Counted from the stretch's first letter, positions 50,945 to 59,899 are shown. The stretch is DNA of 64,000 bases from Alcanivoracaceae bacterium (GCA_023146255.1 JAGLCJ010000001.1:62001-126000), one strand, 5' to 3'. Notes: generated by a model not told the origin, from the letters alone. Numbers and translations: made by a program.

Positions 50945-53617
50945 ATGACGCGCAGTTTCTTTGACGATCAGGACCCCGCGGAAACCCGCGAGTGGCTTGA
51001 CTCGCTAGCCTCCATCATTGAACACGAAGGCCCTGAGCGGGCCAGCTGGTTACTCGACCGCCTCACCGATACCGCCACTGAGTTGGGTATCCGGCGTCTG
51101 CATCTGCATACCCCGTACCTGAATACCATTGCTCCGGACAAGGAAGAGCCGTTGCCGGGCGATATGTTCATGGAACGTCGCATTCGCTCGCTGGTGCGCT
51201 GGAATGCGCTGGCCACTGTGATGCGCGCCAACATGAATGACGATGAGCTCGGTGGCCACATTGCCACCTTCGCCTCGTCGGCGACCCTGTATGACGTCGG
51301 CTTCAATCACTTCTTCCGTGCCGCCACCGACGAATTCGGTGGCGATCTGATCTATTACCAGGGCCATTCAGCGCCGGGGATTTATGCCCGCGCCTTTCTC
51401 GAAGGACGGCTCAGTGAGGAGCAGCTGAACAATTTCCGTCGCGAGGTGGCGGGCAAGGGCCTGTCGTCCTATCCGCACCCGTGGCTGATGCCGGATTTCT
51501 GGCAGTTCCCCACCGTGTCCATGGGGCTCGGGCCGATCCAGGCGATCTATCAGGCTCACTTCATGAAGTACATGGAGAATCAGGAGCTGATCCCCAGCCA
51601 GCAGCGCAAGGTCTGGGCGTTTCTTGGCGACGGCGAAATGGATGAACCGGAATCGCTCGGCGCGATCTCGCTGGCCGGTCGGGAAAAACTCGATAACCTG
51701 ATTTTTGTCGTCAACTGCAACCTGCAGCGCCTCGACGGGCCGGTGCGCGGTAACGGCAAGATCATTCAGGAGCTGGAGGGCCAGTTCCGCGGCGCCGGCT
51801 GGAATGTGATCAAGGTGATTTGGGGCCGGCGCTGGGATCCGCTACTGGCACGGGATAAAAAAGGTTTGCTACGTCGGCGCATGGAAGAGTGTGTTGATGG
51901 TGAGTATCAGGCCTATAAAAAGAATGGCGGTGCTTACACTCGCGAACATTTTTTTGGCAAAGACCCGGAACTCAAGGAGATGGTGGCACACCTCTCTGAC
52001 GATGAAATCACCGACTTGAATCGTGGTGGCCACGATCCGTTCAAGGTGTATGCGGCCTATCATGAAGCCGTTAACAGCCGTGGCCGGCCGACGGTGATTC
52101 TGGCGAAAACCATCAAGGGCTATGCCACCGGTGCCGGCGAGGCGGTGAACAAGGCCCATCAGATGAAGAAGCTTGATCTGGAATCGCTGAAAGATTTCCG
52201 CGATCGCTTCAATATGCCGTTTACCGACAAACAGCTCGAAGACGTGCCGTTTTATCGGCCGGCGGAGGACAGTCCGGAGATGCGCTATATGCGCGAGCGT
52301 CGGGCCGAGTTGGGTGGTGGTGCCTTGCCTGCACGACGGCGGATTTCTTCCGAGCAGTTGAAAGTCCCGCCACTGTCGGTGTTTGAGCAATTTATCAAGG
52401 AAGGCAGTGGCGAGCGGGAGCTTTCCACCACCATGGCGTTTGTGCGGATGCTGTCGACACTGATCAAGCAGCCGGGCATTGGCGACCGGGTGGTGCCGAT
52501 TGTCCCGGATGAAGCGCGTACCTTCGGCATGGAGGGCATGTTCCGTCAGCTTGGCATCTATTCTTCCGAAGGGCAGAAATACCAGCCGGAAGATGCCGGT
52601 CAGGTGATGTATTACCGCGAAGATAAAAAAGGCCGGATTCTGGAAGAGGGCATCAACGAGGCCGGTGCCATGTCGGCCTGGATTGCCGCCGGCACCAGTT
52701 ATTCCGTGCACGACAAACCGATGATTCCGTTCTACATCTACTACTCGATGTTCGGCTTCCAGCGCATCGGCGATCTGGCCTGGGCGGCTGGTGATAGCCA
52801 GGCGAAGGGCTTTCTGCTCGGCGCCACCGCCGGCCGCACCACGCTGAATGGCGAAGGCCTGCAGCATCAGGATGGCCACAGCCATCTGCTGGCGAGCACC
52901 ATTCCGAACTGCATCGGCTATGACCCGACCTACGCCTATGAGCTGGCCGTGATCCTGCAAGATGGTTTGCGGCGCATGTATGGCGAGCAAGAGAACGTGT
53001 TTTATTACCTGACCCTGATGAACGAAAACTATGTTCACGGGGCGATGCCGAAAGGTGCCGAGCAGGGCATCCTGCGCGGCATGTATCAACTGAAAAAGGC
53101 CGATGCCAAGGCGAAATCAAAGCTGCGAGTTCAGTTGCTTGGCAGTGGCACCATTTTGCGCGAGGTGGAAGCCGCGGCGGAAATGCTGCAGCAGGAGTTT
53201 GCCGTTGCCGCCGATGTCTGGAGCGTTACCAGCTTCACTGAGTTGCGCCGAGATGGTCTGAAAACTGATCGGGAAAATCTGCTCCATGCTGACAAGCCGG
53301 CGCAACACTGCTGGGTACAGGAGTGTCTGGCCAAGGCATCCGGCCCGGTGATTGCTGCCACTGACCATATGAAACTGCAGGGCGATCTGATCCGGCCGTG
53401 GATCAGTCAGCGTTATGTGGTGCTCGGCACCGATGGTTTTGGCCGCAGTGATTCGCGCCAGCAGCTGCGTCGCTTCTTCGAGGTGGACCGACACTTTGTC
53501 GTGCTGGCAGCGTTGAAGGCGCTGGCCGATGAAGGACAGATCGAGGGCAAGCAGGTGGTCGAAGCGATGAAAAAATTCGGCATTGATGCCGACAAACCTT
53601 ACCCGCCGCTGCACTGA
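50945..53617 (+). CDS. aceE: Pyruvate dehydrogenase E1 component, homodimeric type
   Basis: Thiamine-diphosphate enzyme that decarboxylates pyruvate and acetylates the E2 lipoyl group. The 890-residue chain is the single-chain E1 of proteobacteria. Visible motifs: GHSAPGIYARAFLEGRL, the ThDP-binding GDGEMDEPESLGAISLAGRE...NLIFVVNCNLQRLDGPVRGN region, and EGLQHQDGHSHLLA in the second domain. aceF follows after 10 bp. A typical central-metabolism operon beside ampDE. Confidence 0.97.
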   Translation: MTRSFFDDQDPAETREWLDSLASIIEHEGPERASWLLDRLTDTATELGIRRLHLHTPYLNTIAPDKEEPLPGDMFMERRIRSLVRWNALATVMRANMNDDELGGHIATFASSATLYDVGFNHFFRAATDEFGGDLIYYQGHSAPGIYARAFLEGRLSEEQLNNFRREVAGKGLSSYPHPWLMPDFWQFPTVSMGLGPIQAIYQAHFMKYMENQELIPSQQRKVWAFLGDGEMDEPESLGAISLAGREKLDNLIFVVNCNLQRLDGPVRGNGKIIQELEGQFRGAGWNVIKVIWGRRWDPLLARDKKGLLRRRMEECVDGEYQAYKKNGGAYTREHFFGKDPELKEMVAHLSDDEITDLNRGGHDPFKVYAAYHEAVNSRGRPTVILAKTIKGYATGAGEAVNKAHQMKKLDLESLKDFRDRFNMPFTDKQLEDVPFYRPAEDSPEMRYMRERRAELGGGALPARRRISSEQLKVPPLSVFEQFIKEGSGERELSTTMAFVRMLSTLIKQPGIGDRVVPIVPDEARTFGMEGMFRQLGIYSSEGQKYQPEDAGQVMYYREDKKGRILEEGINEAGAMSAWIAAGTSYSVHDKPMIPFYIYYSMFGFQRIGDLAWAAGDSQAKGFLLGATAGRTTLNGEGLQHQDGHSHLLASTIPNCIGYDPTYAYELAVILQDGLRRMYGEQENVFYYLTLMNENYVHGAMPKGAEQGILRGMYQLKKADAKAKSKLRVQLLGSGTILREVEAAAEMLQQEFAVAADVWSVTSFTELRRDGLKTDRENLLHADKPAQHCWVQECLAKASGPVIAATDHMKLQGDLIRPWISQRYVVLGTDGFGRSDSRQQLRRFFEVDRHFVVLAALKALADEGQIEGKQVVEAMKKFGIDADKPYPPLH

Positions 53618-53627
53618 GGAGAACAGC

Positions 53628-54983
53628 ATGAGCATGGAAATCGTGCGCGTGCCGGATATCGGCAGCGATGACGCCGTGGATGTAATTGAAGTCTCGGTGA
53701 AGGCGGGCGACCAGCTGGCCGAGGAAACCACCATTGTGGTGCTGGAATCGGACAAGGCGACGGTGGAAGTGCCATCACCGAAAGCCGGCACCGTGAAAAA
53801 GGTTCTGGTGAAAACCGGTGATCGGGTCAAGCAGGGAGACCCGCTGCTGGAGCTGGAAGCCGGAGCAGAGGCTGCCGCCTCCACGGAGAAAGCGTCGGCA
53901 GAGAAACTGGCGGAAGACAAGCCGGTGACAAGCAAGCCGGCAGAACCGGAACGCACCACGGATATCCCCGAGTCGTCGGAGACGGCCGCAGCAGAACCGG
54001 TTGCGGCGACGCAAGCACCGGCAAAACCGGCTCCGGCAGCGGCGCCTTCTGCGCCACCGGCTCAGGCCGAAGCAAGCGCGGCAGCCGCCCACGCCGGCCC
54101 GGCGGTGCGCAAGCTGTGCCGGGAAATGGGCGTGGATGTTGCCGCCGTGACCGGCACCGGCCCGCGTGGCCGGGTGCTGCAGGAGGATGTCCACAGCTGG
54201 GTCAGGCAGCGTCTTGCCGAGCCGGGTGCCGGTAGCGGCGGCATGAGTGGATTGCCGACCTTGCCGGAAATTGATTTCAGTCGCTTCGGGCCGGTGGAGC
54301 GGGTCGAGCTGAACAAGCTGCGCAAGGTTTCGGCGGCTAATCTGCATCGCAGTTGGGTGACGATTCCGCATGTCACCCAGCATGATCTGGCCGATATCAC
54401 CGAGCTGGAAGCGTTCCGGCAGAGTGAGAATGCCCGGCTTGGCAAGGAAGGCGTCAAGCTGACCATGCTGGCGTTTCTGGTCCGTGCCTGCGCGGTGGCG
54501 CTGGCGAAGTTTCCGCGCTTCAACAGCTCCATGACCGTTGACGGTGAAGCGCTGATCGAAAAGCGTTACATCCATATTGGTGTAGCGGTGGAAACCGAGA
54601 ACGGTTTGATGGTGCCGGTGCTGCGTGATGCCGACAAGAAAGGCATTGTCCAGATTGCCGCCGAGGTCGGTGAGCTGGCCGCCAAGGCGCGCAACCGCAA
54701 GCTGACGCCGGCGGACATGCAGGGTGGCACTTTCAGTATTTCCTCGCTCGGTGGCATTGGTGGCACCGCTTTTACGCCGATTGTGAACTGGCCGGAAGTG
54801 GCGATTCTCGGGGTCAGCAAATCGGAGATGACGCCACGCTGGAATGGCAAGGCATTCGAGCCGCGGCTGATGTTGCCGTTGTCCCTGTCCTATGATCATC
54901 GGGTGATTGACGGCGCCGATGCGGCGCGCTTCATTACTTACCTGAATCAGCTGCTGACCGATATGCGCAGGGCGCTGTTGTAA
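53628..54983 (+). CDS. aceF: Pyruvate dehydrogenase E2, dihydrolipoamide acetyltransferase
   Basis: Core of the complex, moving acetyl groups to CoA. 451 residues from ATG 53628 (GAGGAG upstream). Only one lipoyl domain is present (about 1-80, lipoyl Lys in LESDKATVEVP), where E. coli has three. An Ala/Pro-rich linker, an E1/E3-binding domain (VRKLCREMGVDVAAVTGTG) and the catalytic domain ending in DHRVIDGADAARF with the active His/Asp follow. No E3 (lpd) gene follows; it must be elsewhere. A REP-like palindrome lies after the stop. Confidence 0.96.
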   Translation: MSMEIVRVPDIGSDDAVDVIEVSVKAGDQLAEETTIVVLESDKATVEVPSPKAGTVKKVLVKTGDRVKQGDPLLELEAGAEAAASTEKASAEKLAEDKPVTSKPAEPERTTDIPESSETAAAEPVAATQAPAKPAPAAAPSAPPAQAEASAAAAHAGPAVRKLCREMGVDVAAVTGTGPRGRVLQEDVHSWVRQRLAEPGAGSGGMSGLPTLPEIDFSRFGPVERVELNKLRKVSAANLHRSWVTIPHVTQHDLADITELEAFRQSENARLGKEGVKLTMLAFLVRACAVALAKFPRFNSSMTVDGEALIEKRYIHIGVAVETENGLMVPVLRDADKKGIVQIAAEVGELAAKARNRKLTPADMQGGTFSISSLGGIGGTAFTPIVNWPEVAILGVSKSEMTPRWNGKAFEPRLMLPLSLSYDHRVIDGADAARFITYLNQLLTDMRRALL

Positions 54984-55001
54984 AGCCAGGAAAGGCTGCC
55001 C

Positions 55002-55057
55002 TGTAGGAGCGGCCGATCGGCCGCGATATTTTTCGCCGTCGATCGACGGCTCCTACA
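55002..55057. repeat. REP-like palindrome pair (REPIN-type)
   Basis: A 56-bp element bounded by TGTAGGAGC and its exact complement GCTCCTACA. Each half contains its own hairpin: CGGCCGATCGGCCG on the left and CCGTCGATCGACGG on the right, separated by an AT-rich centre. The GTAGGAGC head is the hallmark of pseudomonad/xanthomonad REP sequences, and an inverted pair is the REPIN layout. It lies between the convergent aceF and spy-like genes, a usual REP location, and may also act as a bidirectional terminator or mRNA stabiliser. Confidence 0.8.
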
Positions 55058-55085
55058 TGGGGCAGCACTGTCTGAAGCATTGCTA

Positions 55086-55412
55086 TTACTTGTCGCGCAT
55101 TTTTTCCTTGTGTTCCTGTTTGCGCTCCTGCCACTTTTCCTTGCGTTGTTCACGCAGCTTGGCCATTTCGGCGCGCTGTTCTTCGGTCAATACAGCATCG
55201 ACCTTGCTCTGGGTCGACTCACGCAGTGATTCCATCTGTTGACGATGGTCGGTAAAGATCTGGTCGATCTGCTGCTTCTGGGGATCGCTCAGCTGCAGAC
55301 GTTTTTCCAGATGTTTCAGGTAGTGCTCCTGAAAACGGTCGCCGTCTTCGCCGGGGCTGGCAGCGGCGGCCAGCGGTGCAGCGACAAGCAGGGCAAGTAG
55401 TAGCTTCTTCAT
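55086..55412 (-). CDS. Spy/CpxP-like periplasmic chaperone
   Basis: Small periplasmic protein of the Spy/LTXXQ family. ATG 55412 (GGGAGA upstream) gives 108 residues with a clear signal peptide (KKLLLALLVAAPLAAAA). A highly charged helical body follows, with LQLSDPQKQQIDQIF and VLTEEQRAEMAKLREQR, the two LTxxQ-like repeats. Spy prevents aggregation of unfolded envelope proteins; CpxP-like proteins inhibit a sensor kinase. It lies 80 bp downstream of a BaeR-like regulator gene, on the same strand. Which of the two roles applies is not decided. Confidence 0.8.
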   Translation of the reverse strand: MKKLLLALLVAAPLAAAASPGEDGDRFQEHYLKHLEKRLQLSDPQKQQIDQIFTDHRQQMESLRESTQSKVDAVLTEEQRAEMAKLREQRKEKWQERKQEHKEKMRDK

Positions 55413-55492
55413 GTGATGTCTCCCGGTAAATGTTCGGTACAGGGTCATTCTGACGGCGGAATATGCAATGAATGTGCAGTGATCAGGCATAT

Positions 55493-56176
55493 TCAGTCAG
55501 TTTCTGCGCTGGTCAGGCTGCCGAGCCGATAGCCGGCACCATAGACCGAATCAATAAACTGGATGCCGGGAAAGCGCTCGGCCAGTTTTTGCCGCAGTTT
55601 TTTCACATGGCTGTCGATGGTCCGGTCGCTGACAATGCGGTGGTCCGTGTAGATCCGGTCCATCAGTTGCTGGCGTGAGCGGATATAGCCGGGGTGATCT
55701 GCCAGGGTTTGCATCAGGGCGAATTCAACGGTGGTCAGCGACAGGCTTTCAGCCCCGAAAGTCAGGATCAGGCGATCTGCGTCCAGCAGCAATCCACTTT
55801 CAGTGAGCGTCGGTTGCTGCAGGCGACGCAGCACCGCCTTGATTCTGGCAATGACTTCGCGCGGGCTGAACGGTTTACAGATGTAGTCGTCAGCGCCCAG
55901 TTCCAGGCCAAGCAGCCGGTCGAGCTCATCGACCCGGGCGCTGGTAATCAGGATCGGCACATTGGAGCTGCGGCGAATGGCCTTGCAGATATCCAGCCCG
56001 TCGCCATCGGGCAGCATCAGGTCAAGTAATACCGCGTCCGCGCCCTGATCCTGCAGGTGGGCAAGCCCGTCGGCGCCGCGCAGGCAGACGCTGGCAGTAA
56101 AGCCGGCATGGCGGCAGTAATCCGCCAGCAGGCTGGCCAGTTTTTCCTCGTCTTCAATAATCAGTATCCGGGTCAT
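55493..56176 (-). CDS. baeR: OmpR-family response regulator, BaeR-like
   Basis: Two-domain regulator of 227 residues. The receiver has the acidic pocket Glu8-Asp9, phospho-acceptor Asp52 (LLDLMLPDGDG) and Lys in YICKPFSPREV. The winged-helix output domain ends with DSHVKKLRQKLAERFPGIQF and VYGAGYRLG. It overlaps the kinase gene by 4 bp and precedes the Spy-like gene. In E. coli spy is a BaeR and CpxR target. The BaeR assignment rests mainly on the partner kinase; RstA-like is the alternative. Confidence 0.85.
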   Translation of the reverse strand: MTRILIIEDEEKLASLLADYCRHAGFTASVCLRGADGLAHLQDQGADAVLLDLMLPDGDGLDICKAIRRSSNVPILITSARVDELDRLLGLELGADDYICKPFSPREVIARIKAVLRRLQQPTLTESGLLLDADRLILTFGAESLSLTTVEFALMQTLADHPGYIRSRQQLMDRIYTDHRIVSDRTIDSHVKKLRQKLAERFPGIQFIDSVYGAGYRLGSLTSAETD

Positions 56177-57495
56177 GCGAACTCATTCAGGTTGACGGTA
56201 ATCAGCAGGCCACCGAGCGGTGACCCGGTTGCAGCAATACTGCCGCCGTGGGCCTCGGCGATGCGTCGACACAGCGCCAGACCGAGTCCGGCGCCGCCCA
56301 GTGAGCGGTTGCGTGAGCTCTCCACCCGGAACAATCGCTCGAACAGTTTCTGGTGATTGTGTTCGGCGACGCCCGGAGCACTGTCGGCAACGACAAGACG
56401 TATGCCCTGAGCGGTTTTTTCCAGAGACACCTGAATCCGGCCGCCACGGTCGGTGTACTTGATGCTGTTATCAAGCAGATTGTCGATCAGCTGGCGCAGC
56501 CGGGTGGCGTCGCCTTCGATCATCACCGGCGCAGAACCTGCTTGCAGGACAACATCCAGAGCATGATCGGAAATGCGTCCGCTCATGGCTTGCAGGGCGT
56601 CTTCGAGCAGGGCTCTCAGGTCGAGGCGGGCAAACCGGTAGCGCAATGCGCCGGCATCTGCCAGCGCCAGATCGTGCAGGTCATCGAGCAGCCGGCGCAA
56701 ATGCAGCACTTCCTGATGCAGCGAGCCGAGCCGGGCGGGGTCGGCATCGCGGACCCCATCCAGCAACGCCTCCAGTTCGCCCTGCAGCACTGCCACCGGG
56801 GTACGCAGTTCATGGGAGATATCTGCCAGCCAGCGTTCCCGGGCGGTGCTGGATTCCGCCAGCGAATGGGCCAGCCGATTCATGCTGCGGATCAGTTCAC
56901 CGAGTTCGTCGTCGCGCTGCTCCGGCAAACGGTCCTGATACTCGCCGTCACTGAGCCGTCGGGCCAGTGCTGCACTTTGCTCGATCGGTCGCAGCAACTG
57001 TCGTGATAGCCACCAGGTGCCGAACAATGCCAGCAGCAACGCTGGCAGAATAATCCGGATCAGGGTTTCGATCTGACTGTCGCGGAAATTGCGGGCGAGG
57101 CGATCGCGGTGGCGACTGGCACTGGGCACGCCCACCCAGCCGACCACCTCGGTGGAAACCTCCACCGGATACAGTACCAGTGCATCTTCCGGCAGCTCCG
57201 GGCCGAATAGCGGCATGCGTTCGGCATCAAGCAGGACCAGATCATTGGGTACCCGGTTGCGGTCATCTTCCTCGGCCCAGATCAGCAGGCGCAGGCCGAT
57301 ACCATCAAAATTGCCGCGCTCGCTGTAATAGCCGGACAGATCGGTGGCAATTTCGCTGAGCAGCGCCTGACGGCGCTCATTCAGAAAGCGGTCGAGGCCG
57401 CGTTCGAAACCGAACTGGAACAGCCCGGCCATGGTCAGTACCAGCACCACGCTGACTGACAACAGAGTAATAAAGACACGAGTTCGCAGGCGCAT
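56173..57495 (-). CDS. baeS: Sensor histidine kinase, BaeS-like
   Basis: Envelope-stress sensor kinase of 440 residues from ATG 57495. Membrane helices lie at about 7-27 and 143-163, with a periplasmic sensor between. The HAMP domain is around 165-215. The dimerisation/phospho-acceptor helix has His228 in DISHELRTP, followed by VAVLQGELEALLDG, which closely resembles E. coli BaeS. The ATPase domain has N-, D- and G-boxes (LIDNLLDNSIKYTD, SAPGVAEHN, GGAGLGLALCRRI). It diverges from a pilin-accessory gene over 94 bp. Confidence 0.88.
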   Translation of the reverse strand: MRLRTRVFITLLSVSVVLVLTMAGLFQFGFERGLDRFLNERRQALLSEIATDLSGYYSERGNFDGIGLRLLIWAEEDDRNRVPNDLVLLDAERMPLFGPELPEDALVLYPVEVSTEVVGWVGVPSASRHRDRLARNFRDSQIETLIRIILPALLLALFGTWWLSRQLLRPIEQSAALARRLSDGEYQDRLPEQRDDELGELIRSMNRLAHSLAESSTARERWLADISHELRTPVAVLQGELEALLDGVRDADPARLGSLHQEVLHLRRLLDDLHDLALADAGALRYRFARLDLRALLEDALQAMSGRISDHALDVVLQAGSAPVMIEGDATRLRQLIDNLLDNSIKYTDRGGRIQVSLEKTAQGIRLVVADSAPGVAEHNHQKLFERLFRVESSRNRSLGGAGLGLALCRRIAEAHGGSIAATGSPLGGLLITVNLNEFA

Positions 57496-57589
57496 AGGGA
57501 GCGGACACAGCTTCGATGTCCTGTATGCTATCCGCATTCTGCTCTGGCCGGGCAGTTTGCACAGTTTTTCCTTGATAGAGAGGGGAGTC

Positions 57590-58378
57590 ATGGCGCCAAG
57601 GGTTAAAGCATTCCTGATTCATCTGGCCATCAGTGCCACGATCATTGCCGCAGTGCTGACACTGGTTTTTGTGTACTGGTATCCGGCACCGTTCTTTGAC
57701 TATGAGGGCGCGTGGACGCCGCTGCGTATCCTGATTTCAGTGGACCTGATCATTGGCCCGTTGCTGACGTTGCTGGTGTTCAAGCCGGGCAAACGCTGGC
57801 TGTGGCTGGATATGGCCTTCATCTTTGCGCTGCAGATCGGTGCGCTGGGCTATGGCACCTACGCCCTCTGGTCACAGCGGCCACTGGTCATGGCGTTTGC
57901 GGTGGACGGTTTCTATGTGGTCAATCCAAAGGATCTGCGCAATCAGGAGTTACCGGGCTGGCTGATGCTGGAGCGCTCCTGGCAGGGGCCGGCACCGGTG
58001 TTCGCCGAGCTGATGGACGATCCCAACTATCACCTGAGGATCATTTTTGACGGTGCGCCGGATATTCATATGCTGCCGAAGCAATACCGGCGGCTGGGAG
58101 AAATGACGGCACGGATGGCGCCACGGGCCCATGACCTGCAGGCACTGGCGGCGCAGCATCCCGAGGTGGCCGAGGCCATCGCCGGGCTGGATCCCGCAGT
58201 GCTGGCCGAGACCATGGCGTTGCCGGTGTACGGCATGCTGAAGACCGGTACCGTGCTGGCGGACCGTGAAACCGGGTTGCCCCGATATTATCTGGATCTG
58301 GATCTGCCGGCGCTGCTGTCTGAACGCGATAAGCCGGAGGCGGGGCTACAGGGTCCGGTCGAGGAAACCAGTGAGTAA
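57590..58378 (+). CDS. TfpX/TfpZ-family type IV pilin accessory protein
   Basis: A 262-residue inner-membrane protein resembling the TfpX/TfpZ family of pilin accessory proteins that help particular pilins assemble in Acinetobacter, Moraxella and pseudomonads. ATG 57590 follows GAGGGGAG closely. N-terminal helices include FLIHLAISATIIAAVLTLVF and the segment RILISVDLIIGPLLTLLVFK, then WLDMAFIFALQIGALGYGTY. A soluble periplasmic tail with AFAVDGFYVV follows. Such genes usually sit beside the pilin; here it is about 13 kb from the two pilA genes. Confidence 0.78.
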   Translation: MAPRVKAFLIHLAISATIIAAVLTLVFVYWYPAPFFDYEGAWTPLRILISVDLIIGPLLTLLVFKPGKRWLWLDMAFIFALQIGALGYGTYALWSQRPLVMAFAVDGFYVVNPKDLRNQELPGWLMLERSWQGPAPVFAELMDDPNYHLRIIFDGAPDIHMLPKQYRRLGEMTARMAPRAHDLQALAAQHPEVAEAIAGLDPAVLAETMALPVYGMLKTGTVLADRETGLPRYYLDLDLPALLSERDKPEAGLQGPVEETSE

Positions 58379-58412
58379 AAAAAACGGCGCCCTGAGGCGC
58401 CGATAAATTTTT
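58377..58412. terminator. Terminator after the pilin accessory gene
   Basis: CGGCGCC-CTGA-GGCGCCG (58385-58402), with an A-run on the left and ATAAATTTTT on the right. The A/T flanks would let it act in both directions. Confidence 0.75.
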
Positions 58413-58755
58413 GCTCGGGAGAGCTATCACGGAGATGAACTCCATACCCGGCCGAAGCCGAGGTGCACAAGTGTACAGACTGCTGTCATTGTGACATTCG
58501 CCGCTGGGACCAACCCGGCGGCTATTCGGTCAACCTCTGATCATTCTGGTCCCAATGAGCCGTTTCGACAGGTCGCAGGGGCCTTCAGTCGATGAAATCA
58601 TCATATTTTTCGATATAAAGACACCATTTACCCTGCTTTCACAGTCAAAAAACGGGGCATAAGCTGTGGTCATCCTGACGGCGCCAGTCAAATTGCCTTT
58701 GCCGCCGCAGGTCGAGAATCCGTTAATCCGTGTTTCACTGACCGAGGACTGCACC
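58413..58755. other. Non-coding region before doxX
   Basis: About 340 bp without a supportable gene on either strand. It contains a 7-bp inverted repeat GGGACCA/TGGTCCC (58506-58512 and 58547-58553) with a 34-base loop and an AT-rich patch near 58600-58620. No confident promoter pair was found. Confidence 0.4.
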
Positions 58756-59148
58756 ATGCAAGCTGCTACCCCCGCCCTGATGCTCGCTGCCCGCGTTTTG
58801 CTGGCGCTGATTTTTGTGATTGCCGGTTACGGCAAGATTGGTGGCTATGAAGGCACCCAACAGTATATGGAGGCCATGGGCGTGCCCGGGGCCTTGCTGC
58901 CGCTGGTGATTCTGGCGGAACTGGGCGGCGGTCTGGCCCTGATCGCCGGCTTCCTGACCCGGCTGACGGCGGCGGCGCTGGCACTGTTCTGTATCGTCTC
59001 TGCGGTCCTCTTTCACGGCAATTTCGCCGACCAGATGCAACAAATCCTGTTCATGAAAAACCTTGCCATGGCGGGCGGCTTGCTGGCGCTGGTGGCCCAC
59101 GGTGCCGGACGCTGGAGTGTTGATGGCCAGTTGGGACTTAAATTCTGA
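58756..59148 (+). CDS. DoxX family membrane protein
   Basis: A 130-residue DoxX-like protein with four membrane helices and the family segments LLALIFVIAGYGKIGGYEGT, MEAMGVPGALLPLVILAELG, and FHGNFADQMQQILFMKNLAM. The exact role is unknown; relatives are linked to respiration, thiosulfate:quinone oxidoreductase or redox stress. Start ATG 58756. It is monocistronic: a non-coding stretch precedes it and a strong terminator follows. Confidence 0.9.
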   Translation: MQAATPALMLAARVLLALIFVIAGYGKIGGYEGTQQYMEAMGVPGALLPLVILAELGGGLALIAGFLTRLTAAALALFCIVSAVLFHGNFADQMQQILFMKNLAMAGGLLALVAHGAGRWSVDGQLGLKF

Positions 59149-59197
59149 TAAGCCGGTTTTGCCTTTGTGATTTTCTGCAGGTGTGCTCGGGAGACCT

Positions 59198-59222
59198 GGC
59201 CCCGCTTCGGCGGGGCTTTTTT
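59198..59222 (+). terminator. Terminator after doxX
   Basis: GCCCCGC-TTCG-GCGGGGC stem with six T. The stem-loop core is identical to that after the first pilin gene. Confidence 0.93.
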
Positions 59223-59296
59223 ATGGCGGCGGTTTCGTCTGTGAAGATGGCGACTTTCCCGTTACCCTTGCCCGCTGATGATTACTCCGGTGCCCC

Positions 59297-59899
59297 ATGG
59301 AAACTGCTGATCCGGCCCTGCGCTGGCATATCCTCACCCTGACCCTGTTGATGCTGGCGCTGGGGTTTATGCATGACAGCGTTAACCCCTGGCTGCAGTA
59401 CAGCCGCGAAGCGATCGCTGATGGTGAGCTGTGGCGATTGGCAAGCGGCCATCTGGTCCATATGAACCTCTGGCACACACTGCTCAACCTCAGCGGCTTT
59501 CTGCTTTGCTGGTTTTTCTTTCCCGATCTGCTGACCCGACGGCGGCTGTGGACATGGCTGCTGGTGTCGATTCCGCTGGTCAGTGCGGCGTTCTGGTTTA
59601 TCGACACCGATCTTGAAGGTTATGTCGGTCTGTCCGGTATTCTTCATGGCTTTCTGGTGATGTGCCTGCTGGCCGGTTTCAGCGGTCATCCGAAATTGCA
59701 CGGGGTGTTGCTGCTGGTGGTGATGACCCGCCTGATCTGGGAGCAGCAGCCGGATTACAACGTCAATTACCTGCTCGATACCATCGGCGGCGCGGTGTAT
59801 GTCAACGCGCACCTGTATGGTTCGCTGGTGGGGGCAATGCTCGGGGGAGTGTGGTGGTGGCAGGAAAGAAAAGCGAAAACGGGCGTAGCTGGGGAGTAA
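59297..59899 (+). CDS. rrtA: Rhombosortase (rhomboid-family intramembrane serine protease)
   Basis: Intramembrane protease of the rhombosortase group, which processes proteins bearing a C-terminal GlyGly-CTERM anchor, many of them type II secretion substrates. 200 residues with six likely helices. The rhomboid loop HLVHMNLWHTLLN, catalytic Ser113 in GLSGILHG and His172 in NAHLYGSLVG are all visible. Its last 43 bp overlap the following DUF3592 gene. No GlyGly-CTERM substrate gene is in this window. Confidence 0.85.
   Translation: METADPALRWHILTLTLLMLALGFMHDSVNPWLQYSREAIADGELWRLASGHLVHMNLWHTLLNLSGFLLCWFFFPDLLTRRRLWTWLLVSIPLVSAAFWFIDTDLEGYVGLSGILHGFLVMCLLAGFSGHPKLHGVLLLVVMTRLIWEQQPDYNVNYLLDTIGGAVYVNAHLYGSLVGAMLGGVWWWQERKAKTGVAGE

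Noticed and set aside
51869..53089. Open frame of 406 codons antisense to aceE
   Set aside because: Opposite a fully conserved enzyme, with no recognisable domain and no ribosome-binding site worth noting.
58530..58757. 75-codon minus-strand frame in the gap before doxX
   Set aside because: No ribosome-binding site, no family resemblance, and it covers the doxX leader.
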